Assembly (NCBI RefSeq): GCF_016287535.1
Contig: NZ_JAEFAJ010000033.1
Coordinates: 1-36,983, forward strand
Direction of reading: 5' to 3'
DNA length: 36,983 nt
Source: Ruminococcus sp.
Lineage (GTDB): Bacteria; Bacillota; Clostridia; Oscillospirales; Ruminococcaceae
The position numbers and the translations under genes are program-made. The notes beneath the pieces are model-generated. The model had not been told where the DNA came from and searched no databases. It worked only from the letters and a program-made list of their open reading frames with translations. Of the stretch, positions 16,548-24,800 are shown in pieces. The first letter of the stretch is position 1, and every line of letters starts with the position of its first letter.

Positions 16548-16651
16548 TTTAATGATAAACGATAAATATTTATCGTAACAAATATACAACAAACTGTGGG
16601 ATAAAACAGCTGATTTATGTTTAAACATACAATATTTAATGATAAACATTA
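16548..16651 (+). promoter_or_regulatory. Operator-like repeats before the DUF2975/HTH pair
   Basis: The 13-bp direct repeat TTTAATGATAAAC occurs at 16548-16560 and 16635-16647. Between them lie perfect palindromes CGATAAATATTTATCG (16560-16575) and ATGTTTAAACAT (16617-16628). The second repeat is part of the imperfect palindrome TAATGATAAACATTA (16637-16651). These lie just upstream of the promoter, as expected for binding by the regulator at 17216. Confidence 0.5.
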
Positions 16652-16659
16652 AAAAACTA

Positions 16660-16688
16660 TTGACAAACATTAATCAGAGTGGTATTAT
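16660..16688 (+). promoter_or_regulatory. Promoter of the DUF2975/HTH operon
   Basis: TTGACA (16660-16665), 17-bp spacer, TATTAT (16683-16688). The leader is about 60 nt long to ATG 16755. Confidence 0.83.
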
Positions 16689-16754
16689 ATATTCACAGAA
16701 ACGGAGCAACTCTATGCTCTGAAAATGAACGAATACTTTTAAGGAGAGGTTAAA

Positions 16755-17204
16755 ATGAATAAAACAAATGTAGAAGCCATAATAAAGAGAAGCAGCTTTG
16801 TAATAATGGTATTATCGCTTCTGGCAGCGGCTTTCTGTTTAGTGTCCGGGATCGAAATGGAAAAGATCCAGTCGGGAAATCTTAGTAATTATATTTTAGG
16901 ATTAAGGCTGAGCTGCTTTATCTATGTCGCGGTATTTGCAGCAGCTGCGGTGATCTTTTTCAGGATATTCCGGAGCGGCAGGCCTTTTACACGGGGCAAT
17001 GTATGGGCGGTAAGAGGTATTGCTGGTCTTTTTGTCGTGAAAATCATAATACAGGTGATACTTGAAGGGCAAGAGCTCGGACTTTTAAAGGCTTTCTTAT
17101 TCAGAGGCAGTCAGTCGGTCTTTTTTGCTGCTCTGTTTCTTGTCATTGCTGAGATAATACGCTACGGAAAGCTTCTCCAGACCGAGTCCGACGAGACACT
17201 GTGA
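16755..17204 (+). CDS. DUF2975 membrane protein
   Basis: 149 residues with four membrane segments (about 14-33, 50-71, 90-107, 120-140). The motif SGRPFTRGNVWAVRGIAG between TM2 and TM3 is typical of DUF2975. The function of the family is not known. It is almost always followed, as here, by a small YozG-type HTH protein. The ribosome site AAGGAGAGG lies before ATG. The HTH gene starts 11 nt after the stop. The sequence is richer in A+T upstream than the neighbouring regions. Confidence 0.85.
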   Translation: MNKTNVEAIIKRSSFVIMVLSLLAAAFCLVSGIEMEKIQSGNLSNYILGLRLSCFIYVAVFAAAAVIFFRIFRSGRPFTRGNVWAVRGIAGLFVVKIIIQVILEGQELGLLKAFLFRGSQSVFFAALFLVIAEIIRYGKLLQTESDETL

Positions 17205-17215
17205 GGTGAGCGGAT

Positions 17216-17434
17216 ATGTCGATAATCCTTAGACTTGACCGCGTAATGGCGGACAGAAAGATAAGCCTTAATGAGCTGAGCGAAAGGGTCGGTGTGAGCA
17301 ACGTCAATCTGTCAAAGCTCAAAACAGGCAAGGTCAGCGCCATACGCTTTTCAACCCTCAATGCGATATGCAGGGTTTTAAGCTGCCAGCCGGGTGATAT
17401 ACTCGAATTCATAGACGACGGCAGCGAAGAGTGA
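17216..17434 (+). CDS. YozG-like Cro/C1-type HTH regulator
   Basis: 72 residues that are essentially one helix-turn-helix domain: LDRVMADRKISLNELSERVG, VSNVNLSKLKTGK as the recognition helix, and STLNAICRVLSCQPGDILEF. This is the compact Xre/YozG family encoded next to DUF2975 proteins. It probably binds the palindromes at 16548-16651 and controls its own operon; that is inference. The ribosome site GAGGTGAG lies upstream. It is followed by a terminator. Confidence 0.9.
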   Translation: MSIILRLDRVMADRKISLNELSERVGVSNVNLSKLKTGKVSAIRFSTLNAICRVLSCQPGDILEFIDDGSEE

Positions 17435-17456
17435 GCCGTTTTTCTGCCGGTTTTTC

Positions 17457-17487
17457 GGGACTGCTTTAAGCGGTCCCTGTTTTTTTA
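17457..17487 (+). terminator. Terminator of the DUF2975/HTH operon
   Basis: The stem GGGAC (17457-17461) / GTCCC (17473-17477), with an inner GC/GC extension, is followed by TG and T8. Confidence 0.8.
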
Positions 17488-17562
17488 CGCAGGGAAGCCG
17501 ATATGTTGTGTCAAGCGGTAATTATGACAAAAAATAAGATAAAAATTTGTAAGAAACGATAA

Positions 17563-17591
17563 TTGATACTTAACTCCGAATGTGATATAAT
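17563..17591 (+). promoter_or_regulatory. Sigma-A promoter of the receiver/GGDEF-like gene
   Basis: TTGATA (17563-17568), 17-bp spacer, TATAAT (17586-17591), about 36 nt before ATG 17627. Confidence 0.82.
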
Positions 17592-17626
17592 TCACTTGTG
17601 AATATTCTTTTAACGGGGGCGAGGCA

Positions 17627-18397
17627 ATGAGAGCAGGAATAATCGACAGCACAAGAAAGGCTAAATACTGGGAAAAAGTTCTCGGCAGGAGCTTTGAGTG
17701 CAAGGTCGTTACCGACGTGAACAAGCTTCCGGAATGTGATATAATCATCGTTTCCGACGCGTACTGCAGCGGCTCCATCGCCACGGTCATCGAGAATATC
17801 CGCGCTTCCGCAAAGCTTTGCAATACTCCCGCTGCGGCGGTCACTTCAGAGGGAAGCTGCGAGAATCAGGAGATACTTATGGCTCTCGGCTTCGATGATG
17901 TGATAAGGCTCCCGATATGCAATGAGCTTATGATGCGCAGAGCGAAAGCGCTTGCGACAGTAGTCCCGAACAACGATATCCACAGGTCTGTGACCATAGA
18001 CAGCCTTCTGAAGCTGAAAGACGGCGAATCAGGAGCCTACTGCGTCCGTTCCGTGGATTTTACGAATATATTCCGTTTTGTCCTCAGATCTCTTGAACGC
18101 TCTCAGAAGGATACGCAGATGCTCGTATTCAGCCTAAGCGCTCACAAAAGGAGTTCCGCCGACAAATGGGAACAGGTAATGAATATTCTTTCCGAAGAGG
18201 TGCGGAAGTGCCTGAGAAGGGGAGATATATCATCAGTCTGCAGCAATGACAGGATACTTGCGCTTCTGATAGGAGCTGATGACGAAGGCGGACACCTTGT
18301 GGCTGAGCGCGTTGTGAACAGCTTTTACAGCGAGTGCGACGATGATTCGTTCAGGCTGACTTATGACGTAAGAGAAGTACGTGCTTTAGGGCATTGA
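17627..18397 (+). CDS. Receiver-like and degenerate GGDEF-like protein
   Basis: 256 residues. Residues 1-110 look like a response-regulator receiver fold (AGIIDS start, CDIIIVSD, a C-terminal ALGFDDVIRLPICNELMMRRAKAL resembling the last receiver helix). Residues 145-250 look like a GGDEF-type fold: DFTNIFRFVLRSLER, CLRRGDISSVCSNDRILALLIG, then GGHLVAERVVNSFY. The GGDEF signature itself is missing, so it should not make c-di-GMP. The acidic receiver pocket is also incomplete. It may be a signalling pseudoenzyme. The gene is monocistronic between a promoter and a terminator. Confidence 0.6.
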   Translation: MRAGIIDSTRKAKYWEKVLGRSFECKVVTDVNKLPECDIIIVSDAYCSGSIATVIENIRASAKLCNTPAAAVTSEGSCENQEILMALGFDDVIRLPICNELMMRRAKALATVVPNNDIHRSVTIDSLLKLKDGESGAYCVRSVDFTNIFRFVLRSLERSQKDTQMLVFSLSAHKRSSADKWEQVMNILSEEVRKCLRRGDISSVCSNDRILALLIGADDEGGHLVAERVVNSFYSECDDDSFRLTYDVREVRALGH

Positions 18398-18422
18398 ACA
18401 TTATTTCCTCAGATAACAGCAG

Positions 18423-18463
18423 ATCCTGAGAGCCTTTTGTGTTCTCAGGATTTTTGCTGTTTT
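18423..18463 (+). terminator. Terminator after the receiver/GGDEF-like gene
   Basis: The 9-bp stem ATCCTGAGA (18423-18431) / TCTCAGGAT (18443-18451) is followed by TTTTGCTGTTTT. Confidence 0.88.
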
Positions 18464-18468
18464 GTAAC

Positions 18469-18497
18469 TTGCTATTTTTGTGAATTTGCAGTATAAT
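18469..18497 (+). promoter_or_regulatory. Sigma-A promoter of the lipoprotein pair
   Basis: TTGCTA (18469-18474), 17-bp spacer, TATAAT (18492-18497). It starts just behind the preceding terminator. Confidence 0.78.
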
Positions 18498-18529
18498 GTA
18501 GGTACAAGAGCTGTGTCAGGAGGGAAAGC

Positions 18530-19162
18530 ATGAAAGAGATCAGATTTTTCGCCGCGTTACCGGCAGCTGCGCTGCTGGCATTAACGATGCTCTGCGGCTG
18601 CGGCGATCACAATGAGAACTACAGTGAGAAGCCGGCAAAAGAAACTGTCACCACTGACGACGGGATAACCGAGTGGACTACCAAGGCTCCCTTTGAGGCT
18701 GCAACTACCGCAAAAGCTTCAAAGACCGAAAAAAACACAACAACTGCTTCCGCAGCGTCAAAGAAGAATACGACTTCAAGAACCACAACGACCAAAAAGA
18801 ACAGGAAAACTACAACTTCCGCAGCAAATGCAAAAACTACAACTACCACGACCATTTTCGACAACGGCGACGGTTCATATGTTGAGTATCATTTCCGCAC
18901 CCGCAGGCTCCTGAATGAGCATTTCGAGAAGCACGGTCCGGAATTTGAGGACGATTTTGACTACAGGACGCCTGCTGATTACGAAAAGGGTGCCAGCGAC
19001 GTCATAAACAATTCCGAAGCACTGCACAAGACCGAAGCTGAGGACGGCGACGGAGTGTACTACATAGAAGCTACCAACGAGTTCGTAATATTGTCCACTG
19101 ACGGCTATATAAGGACGTATTTCCGTCCGAACGGAGGTAAGAGCTACTATGACAGGCAATGA
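18530..19162 (+). CDS. Lipoprotein with Thr-rich linker and BECR/colicin-D-like C-terminal domain
   Basis: 210 residues. A signal peptide ends in the lipobox LCGC with the lipidated cysteine at about residue 25. Residues 30-110 are a low-complexity linker rich in Thr, Ala, Ser and Lys. The C-terminal domain (about 115-210) has LLNEHFEKHGPEF, ADYEKGASDVI, VYYIEATNEFVILSTDGYIRTYF and the end YYDRQ. This order (H-x2-H, Y-x3-A, TNEF, DGxIRTYF, RQ) resembles the C-terminal ribonuclease domains of the BECR (RelE/colicin D) class in secreted polymorphic toxins, as I remember them. No immunity gene is obvious; the next gene is another lipoprotein. Ribosome site AGGAGG. Function is inferred. Confidence 0.6.
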   Translation: MKEIRFFAALPAAALLALTMLCGCGDHNENYSEKPAKETVTTDDGITEWTTKAPFEAATTAKASKTEKNTTTASAASKKNTTSRTTTTKKNRKTTTSAANAKTTTTTTIFDNGDGSYVEYHFRTRRLLNEHFEKHGPEFEDDFDYRTPADYEKGASDVINNSEALHKTEAEDGDGVYYIEATNEFVILSTDGYIRTYFRPNGGKSYYDRQ

Positions 19163-19180
19163 TACGACGGAGGTAATGAT

Positions 19181-19879
19181 ATGAAAAGACTGGCTGTAGC
19201 GGCGGCTGTGACAGCTGCTGCGGTATTTCTCACCTGCGGCTGTGCAAGCAGTAAGAAGAACAGCAAAAAGAAATCCTATCCCGAAAGACCCACTGAGTGG
19301 TCTGTGGAGCAGCGTTCTGTTGAGGAGGTCACACCTCTGAGCGGCGAGGAAAAGGCTTTTATCAAGCGTGATCCGGAAAATGATGACGTTGTAAGGATAA
19401 TACAGGGCGTTCTCGGCGATTCTGCCGTAAACAGCGAAAAGGACGCGCTTGACCTCATAGCTTCGTACTCGCGGGAGATGGGCTTAGGCGACGTGTACAG
19501 CGAGCTGCAGTTCACCGGCACGACGGACTACGGCGACAGGCTTGATTACAGGTTCGACCAGTATTACGGCGATATGCGGGTTTACAGCAGCTTTGTGGAG
19601 CTTACTGTGGACAAGAACTCCGGAAACAGACCGATAATTATAAACAGTACATATACCGATATGTGGGGCTTCAGTGTGAAGCCGAGGGTCAGCTCTGCCG
19701 CTGCGTTAAAGTGCGCGGCTGACAATTACAAGGTCGCGAAGGGCACAGTTCCCGTGCTGACTATTTACAGCGGTCCTGTCCTTGCGTGGATAGTGCCTGT
19801 TTCTGACAGCAGGGTAAGTGAGGTATATATCGACGCGAACAACGGAGATACCATTCATAAGGATATGAAGGTATCCTGA
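19181..19879 (+). CDS. Lipoprotein with a FTP/PepSY-like domain
   Basis: 232 residues. The signal peptide ends with lipobox LTCGC, lipidated cysteine near residue 21, followed by a Lys/Ser-rich spacer. The rest resembles the propeptide-like FTP/PepSY fold: RLDYRFDQYYGDMRVYSSFVEL and a C-terminal strand pair AWIVPVSDSRVSEVYIDANNGDTI. Such domains are found as inhibitory propeptides of thermolysin-type proteases and as stand-alone lipoproteins. No protease is adjacent. It starts 18 nt after the preceding lipoprotein stop and is probably co-transcribed with it. A function as a partner of that lipoprotein is possible but not shown. Confidence 0.66.
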   Translation: MKRLAVAAAVTAAAVFLTCGCASSKKNSKKKSYPERPTEWSVEQRSVEEVTPLSGEEKAFIKRDPENDDVVRIIQGVLGDSAVNSEKDALDLIASYSREMGLGDVYSELQFTGTTDYGDRLDYRFDQYYGDMRVYSSFVELTVDKNSGNRPIIINSTYTDMWGFSVKPRVSSAAALKCAADNYKVAKGTVPVLTIYSGPVLAWIVPVSDSRVSEVYIDANNGDTIHKDMKVS

Positions 19880-19888
19880 CGGATAAAA

Positions 19889-19930
19889 AACAAAAGGGAT
19901 ACATTCCTTGCGGAACATATCCCTTTTGTT
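19889..19930 (-). terminator. Terminator between convergent genes
   Basis: The perfect 13-bp stem AACAAAAGGGATA (19889-19901) / TATCCCTTTTGTT (19918-19930) is followed on the minus strand by TTTT. It serves the HPr-like gene and may also stop the lipoprotein transcript. Confidence 0.82.
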
Positions 19931-19940
19931 ATGATTCTAT

Positions 19941-20171
19941 TTACTTCGCAATGAAACGGTCGATCTCCTTGAGGAATTTATCAGCGTCATCTGTGTGTGC
20001 ATCAAGCTCGATGGGCTTGGAGAGGTCGAGGCTGAAAATACCCATGATAGACTTTGCGTCTACCGCATATCTGCCGGAAACGAGGTCGATATCGAAGTCA
20101 TACTTCATAACGATATTGACGAAATCCTTTACGTCATTGATTGCCTGAAGATTAACAGTTGTTTTAGTCAT
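19941..20171 (-). CDS. HPr-like protein lacking the active-site histidine
   Basis: 76 residues with the HPr fold pattern. The regulatory region is well kept: DAKSIMGIFSL (S41 corresponds to Ser46 of HPr) and FLKEIDRFI at the end. The usual GIHARPA around His15 is replaced by LQAINDVKDFV, so the protein cannot carry phosphate from PEP in the normal way. This is comparable to Crh of Bacillus, in which His15 is also lost and only the serine is used for signalling through CcpA. The ribosome site AGGAGG is 6 nt before ATG. It has its own promoter at 20253-20281 and a terminator. Confidence 0.85.
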   Translation of the reverse strand: MTKTTVNLQAINDVKDFVNIVMKYDFDIDLVSGRYAVDAKSIMGIFSLDLSKPIELDAHTDDADKFLKEIDRFIAK

Positions 20172-20252
20172 ACTTTACCTCCTGTTTTCAGATGTCTGTG
20201 TTTTTTCTTGTTTATTTCTTTTTTTTGCGGCCTTTTCCCTAACCGCACATAT

Positions 20253-20281
20253 ATAATAGCACGTAAATTCCGCTGTGTCAA
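20253..20281 (-). promoter_or_regulatory. Promoter of the HPr-like gene
   Basis: On the minus strand TTGACA (20281-20276), 17-bp spacer, TATTAT (20258-20253). The leader is about 75 nt and begins with a GCGG/CCGC hairpin followed by an A-rich stretch. Confidence 0.83.
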
Positions 20282-20433
20282 TGGATTTGTCAAATTTTCG
20301 TCAAATTCGTATAATTGATTGAAATGGTAAAGAACTTTTTTATTCATAGCGATAGTGCATAAAAATATAAATTGAAAATTGTGCATATTTCATATAGCGT
20401 TATATGTATTATCTATAAGATAAAGGGTGTTTT

Positions 20434-21744
20434 ATGTATAAGATATGTTTTGTGACCTTCGGCTGCAAGGTGAATCATTATGAGACAGAGTGCATGAGGT
20501 CGATGTTCCGCGATGCGGGATATGTGATAACAGATAAAGCTGTTTCAGCAGACGCGGTCGTTATCAATTCATGTACGGTCACTTCTTCCGGTGACAGCCG
20601 TGCGCTTGCGGCGCTGAGAAAGCTGCGTTCAGCCATGCCTGAGGCTGTGATAGCCCTTACCGGCTGCTATCCGCAGGCTAACCGCGGTGAGGCGGAAAAG
20701 CTCGGTGAAGCCGATATAATAACAGGTACCAAGGACAGGTCGGCAATAGTAAGAATGGTAACGGAATGCCTTGCGGAGCGCAGGCGTATAGTTGATATAA
20801 AGGCTTACAGCTCCGGAGACATATTCGAGCCGCTGAAGTGTAAGCAGTTCGACAGCAATACCCGTGCCTTCGTGAAGATACAGGACGGCTGCGACCAGTT
20901 CTGCTCCTACTGCATGATACCGTTTGCGAGGGGACGCTGCCGCTCGAAGCCCCTGCCCCTGCTTTACGAGGAGACAAGAGCCATAGCTGCCGGGGGAGTG
21001 AAGGAGATAGTCCTCTCCGGCATAAACCTTGCGTTCTACGGCAGGGAATGGGGAAGAGACCTTGCCGACGCCGTGGAGATGTGCGCCAACACAAAGGGTA
21101 TAGAAAGAATACGCCTCGGTTCCCTTGAGCCGGAGCTCATGTCCGGAGAGCTGCTCAGACGGCTGAGAGCGCTGCCGCAATTCTGCCCCCAGTTCCACCT
21201 GTCGCTGCAGAGCGGCTGCGAGAAGACCCTCAGGGCTATGAACAGGAAGTATACCGCCGCGGAGTACCTTGCCCTCACGGAGCATATCAGAGGCATATTC
21301 CCGGAATGTTCCTTCACTACGGACGTAATGGTGGGCTTCCCTCAGGAGACGGACGAGGACCACAGGGAGTCCGTGGATTTCGTCAGGAAGATAGGCTTTT
21401 CGAGGGTACACGTATTCAGGTATTCACGCAGGAAAGGCACAAGAGCGGCTGACATGGAGGGACAGGTCCCGGAGAACATCAAGTCTGAGCGCTGGCAGGA
21501 AATGACAGCTGCCGCCGAGAGGGACCGTGAGCGTTACCTCAGGTATATGGTTGGGAAGACGGTGCCGGTGCTCTTCGAGCGTGAAAATTCTACAGAATTT
21601 CATCACGGATATGCACCTGATTATACATTAGTAAAGATTTCACGGAAAAATCCCGAAAAAAGTTTGCGTAATCAGATAAGAAGTGTTATAATAGAAGGGT
21701 ATGGTCAGGACTGCTGCTTCGGCAGCGAGGTCGCTGACACTTAA
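20434..21744 (+). CDS. mtaB: tRNA t6A37 methylthiotransferase
   Basis: Radical SAM enzyme that adds a methylthio group to t6A at position 37 of ANN-decoding tRNAs. It has 436 residues. The N-terminal MTTase domain has C11 (TFGCKVNHYET), C47 and C78 (LTGCYPQANRGEAE) for the auxiliary cluster. The radical SAM motif is C153, C157, C160 (CDQFCSYC). GINLAFYG and SLQSGCEKTLRAMNRKY are typical of the MtaB subgroup. The C-terminal TRAM-like part starts near MVGKTVPVLFE. Its last codons change from GC-rich to AT-rich. The stop codon is at the left edge of a family-2 repeat, and purL follows. Confidence 0.94.
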   Translation: MYKICFVTFGCKVNHYETECMRSMFRDAGYVITDKAVSADAVVINSCTVTSSGDSRALAALRKLRSAMPEAVIALTGCYPQANRGEAEKLGEADIITGTKDRSAIVRMVTECLAERRRIVDIKAYSSGDIFEPLKCKQFDSNTRAFVKIQDGCDQFCSYCMIPFARGRCRSKPLPLLYEETRAIAAGGVKEIVLSGINLAFYGREWGRDLADAVEMCANTKGIERIRLGSLEPELMSGELLRRLRALPQFCPQFHLSLQSGCEKTLRAMNRKYTAAEYLALTEHIRGIFPECSFTTDVMVGFPQETDEDHRESVDFVRKIGFSRVHVFRYSRRKGTRAADMEGQVPENIKSERWQEMTAAAERDRERYLRYMVGKTVPVLFERENSTEFHHGYAPDYTLVKISRKNPEKSLRNQIRSVIIEGYGQDCCFGSEVADT

Positions 21745-21875
21745 ATGCGGAATTCGGAATTCGGGATCAGGAATTATTGTATCGGCTTCGCCGATATGAT
21801 CGGAAATGTGGCTTTTTAAATCTGTCACCGTAAGGCAGCACCTCAATTCCTGATTCCTGATTCCTAATTAGATTT
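21744..21875. repeat. Heptad-armed palindrome, family 2 (copy 3)
   Basis: The left arm is GGAATTC-GGAATTC-GGGATCA-GGAATTA, exact heptads. The core hairpin is TATCGGC-TTC-GCCGATA (21780-21796) and a second, weaker one lies around TGTCACC-GTAA-GGCAGCA. The right arm is ATTCCTG-ATTCCTG-ATTCCTA heptads, complementary to the left. It fills the whole gap between mtaB and purL. Confidence 0.86.
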
Positions 21876-21891
21876 GAAGGGAGACTGAATT

Positions 21892-24800
21892 ATGTCCGTA
21901 TTCAGAATTTACGTTGAAAAGAAGCCTGAATTTGCAGTAGAGGCTCAGTCTGTTCTCAGCGATATAAAGACTGCTCTCAGACTGAATATCTCAGGCGTCC
22001 GTATCCTCAACAGGTACGACGCAGACAAGCTCAGCGAGGAGGATTTCAAGGCTGCGGTGAATACCGTGTTCTCAGAGCCTGCCGTTGACGTGGTCTACGA
22101 CGAGCTCCCGCAGGTGAGCGAGACAGACAGAGTTTTTGCCGTGGAGTATCTCCCCGGGCAGTTCGACCAGAGAGCCGACAGCTGCGAGCAGTGTATACAG
22201 ATACTCCGTCAGGGAGAGCGCTGCCGCGTGAGAAATGCCCGTATCTACATAATCTCAGGCATAATCACAGACGCAGACTTCGCAAAGCTCAAATCCTACA
22301 TCATCAACCCCGTTGAGAGCCGCGAGGCTTCACTGGAGACAGTAAAGACCCTCGATACCAATTACGATATCCCCACTACCGTTGAGGAGCTGGAGGGCTT
22401 CATCAACCTCAATGCCTTCGGACTTCACGCCTTCGTGGACAAGTTCGGTCTTGCCATGGACTACGACGATATCAAGTTCTGTCAGGACTATTTCCGCAAC
22501 GAGGAGAAGCGCAATCCCACTATCACCGAGATACGCATGATAGATACCTACTGGTCTGACCACTGCCGTCATACCACCTTCCTCACCAACGTAGAGAACG
22601 TAAAGATAGATACTCCCTATATAAAGGACACCTACGATATGTATGTGAACGTCCGCAAGGAGCTGGGCAGAACGGACAAGCCCATGACCCTTATGGACCT
22701 TGCCACACTTGCCGCAAGAAAGCTCAAGGCTGACGGAAAGCTCCCCGACCTTGACGAGAGCGAGGAGATAAACGCCTGCTCGGTAAAGATAAAGGTGGAC
22801 ATCGACGGTCAGCAGGAGGACTGGATCCTCATGTTCAAGAACGAGACCCACAACCACCCCACAGAGATAGAGCCCTTCGGCGGCGCGGCTACCTGCCTCG
22901 GCGGAGCTATCAGAGACCCACTTTCGGGACGCTCCTATGTATATCAGGCTATGCGTGTGACAGGCGCGGCTAATCCCCTTGTTCCCGTTGAGGACACTAT
23001 CGCAGGCAAGCTCCCTCAGAGAAAGATAACCCTCGGAGCCGCAAACGGCTACAGCTCCTACGGTAACCAGATAGGTCTCGCCACAGGTCATGTCGCTGAG
23101 GTGTACCACCCCGGCTACGTTGCGAAGCGTATGGAGATAGGCGCGGTCCTCGGAGCTGCTCCTGCCGAGAATATCCGCAGGGAACGCCCTGAGGCGGGAG
23201 ATATCGTTATCCTTCTCGGCGGCAAGACAGGTCGTGACGGCTGCGGCGGCGCTACAGGCTCCTCAAAGTCCCACACTCTCGAATCTCTCGAACACTGCGG
23301 CGCTGAGGTACAGAAGGGAAATCCTCCCGAAGAGAGAAAGCTCCAGAGACTCTTCCGCAATCCTGAGGTCACAAAGATGATAAAGCGCTGCAACGACTTC
23401 GGCGCAGGCGGCGTATCAGTTGCTATCGGAGAGCTGACGGACGGACTTGTCATAAACCTCAACGCTGTGCCCAAGAAGTACGACGGTCTTGACGGCACGG
23501 AGATAGCTATATCGGAATCCCAGGAGAGAATGGCTGTAGTCATCGCTCCGGAGGACAAGGAAAAATTCATGGAGGAGGCTGCAAAGGAGAACCTTGAAGC
23601 TACCCTCGTTGCGGACGTTGTTGACGAACCCCGTCTTAAAATGGTATGGAACGGCAATACTATCGTTGACCTTTCCCGTGAGTTCCTCAACTCCAACGGC
23701 GCTCCCAAGTATACGGACATAGAGGTGGAGGCTCCCGTACTCCTTGACGACGGCGATGTGGCTGACAGTCAGGATTCATGGACACAGCTCATGTCAAACC
23801 TCAATGTCTGCTCACAGAAGGGACTTATCGAGAAGTTCGACTCCACTATCGGCGCGGGAACGGTACTCATGCCCTTCGGCGGCGTGTATCAGATGTCTCC
23901 CTCACAGGCTATGGCAGCCAAGATACCGGTACTCACCGGCGAGACCGATACCTGCTCTCTCATGGGCTGGGGCTACAACCCGGATATATCGGAGAAGTCC
24001 CCTTACCACGGCGCAATGCTGGCAGTTATCGAGTCTATCGCAAAGGTAGTCGCGGCAGGCGGCTCCTACAAGAAGTGCTGGCTCACATTCCAGGAATACT
24101 TTGAGAGGACTCAGAACGACCCCAAGCGCTGGGGCAAGCCTATGGCAGCTCTTCTCGGCGCCTTCAAGGCTCAGCTTGAAATGGGCTGCGGAGCTATCGG
24201 CGGCAAGGACTCAATGTCCGGTACCTTCGAGAAGATAGACGTTCCGCCTACTCTCGTTTCATTCGCCGTGTCCACCTCAACTGCGGACAAGGTAGTGTCC
24301 ACGGAGTTCAAGGGCGTAGGAAACACGGTAATATCAATAGTTCCGGAGTATGACAGCTACGGACTGCCAAAGTTCGACAGCATAAAGGCCTGCTTCGACA
24401 GGGTGGAGCAGATAATAAAGGACGACCGTGCCAACGCGATTTGGACAAACGGCTACGGCGGCTTTGCAGAGGGTATCGCAAAGATGTGCTTCGGCAACAA
24501 GATAGGCTTTGAGTTCACCTCACGCCTCAGCGGCAGGGAGCTCTTCAAGCCTCACTACGGCGCGTTCATCATCGAGCTGAAGGGCGACGCGAAGGACGGC
24601 GAGACCGTTATCGGCAAGACTGTATCCGACTACAAGATACTCTGCATGGACTATACAGTGAGCCTCGACAACTTACAGAGGATATGGGAGGGCAAGCTGG
24701 AGCCCGTATTCCCGTGCCGCATAAAGACCACGGACGCAACTCCCCAGACCTATTCCTCACCCAACCGCATACAGCTTTCAGCTTCCACAAAGATAGCGAA

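Noticed and set aside
16755..17434. Toxin-antitoxin module
   Set aside because: The pair is a DUF2975 membrane protein with a YozG-type regulator, a known combination; there is no evidence of toxicity in the sequence.
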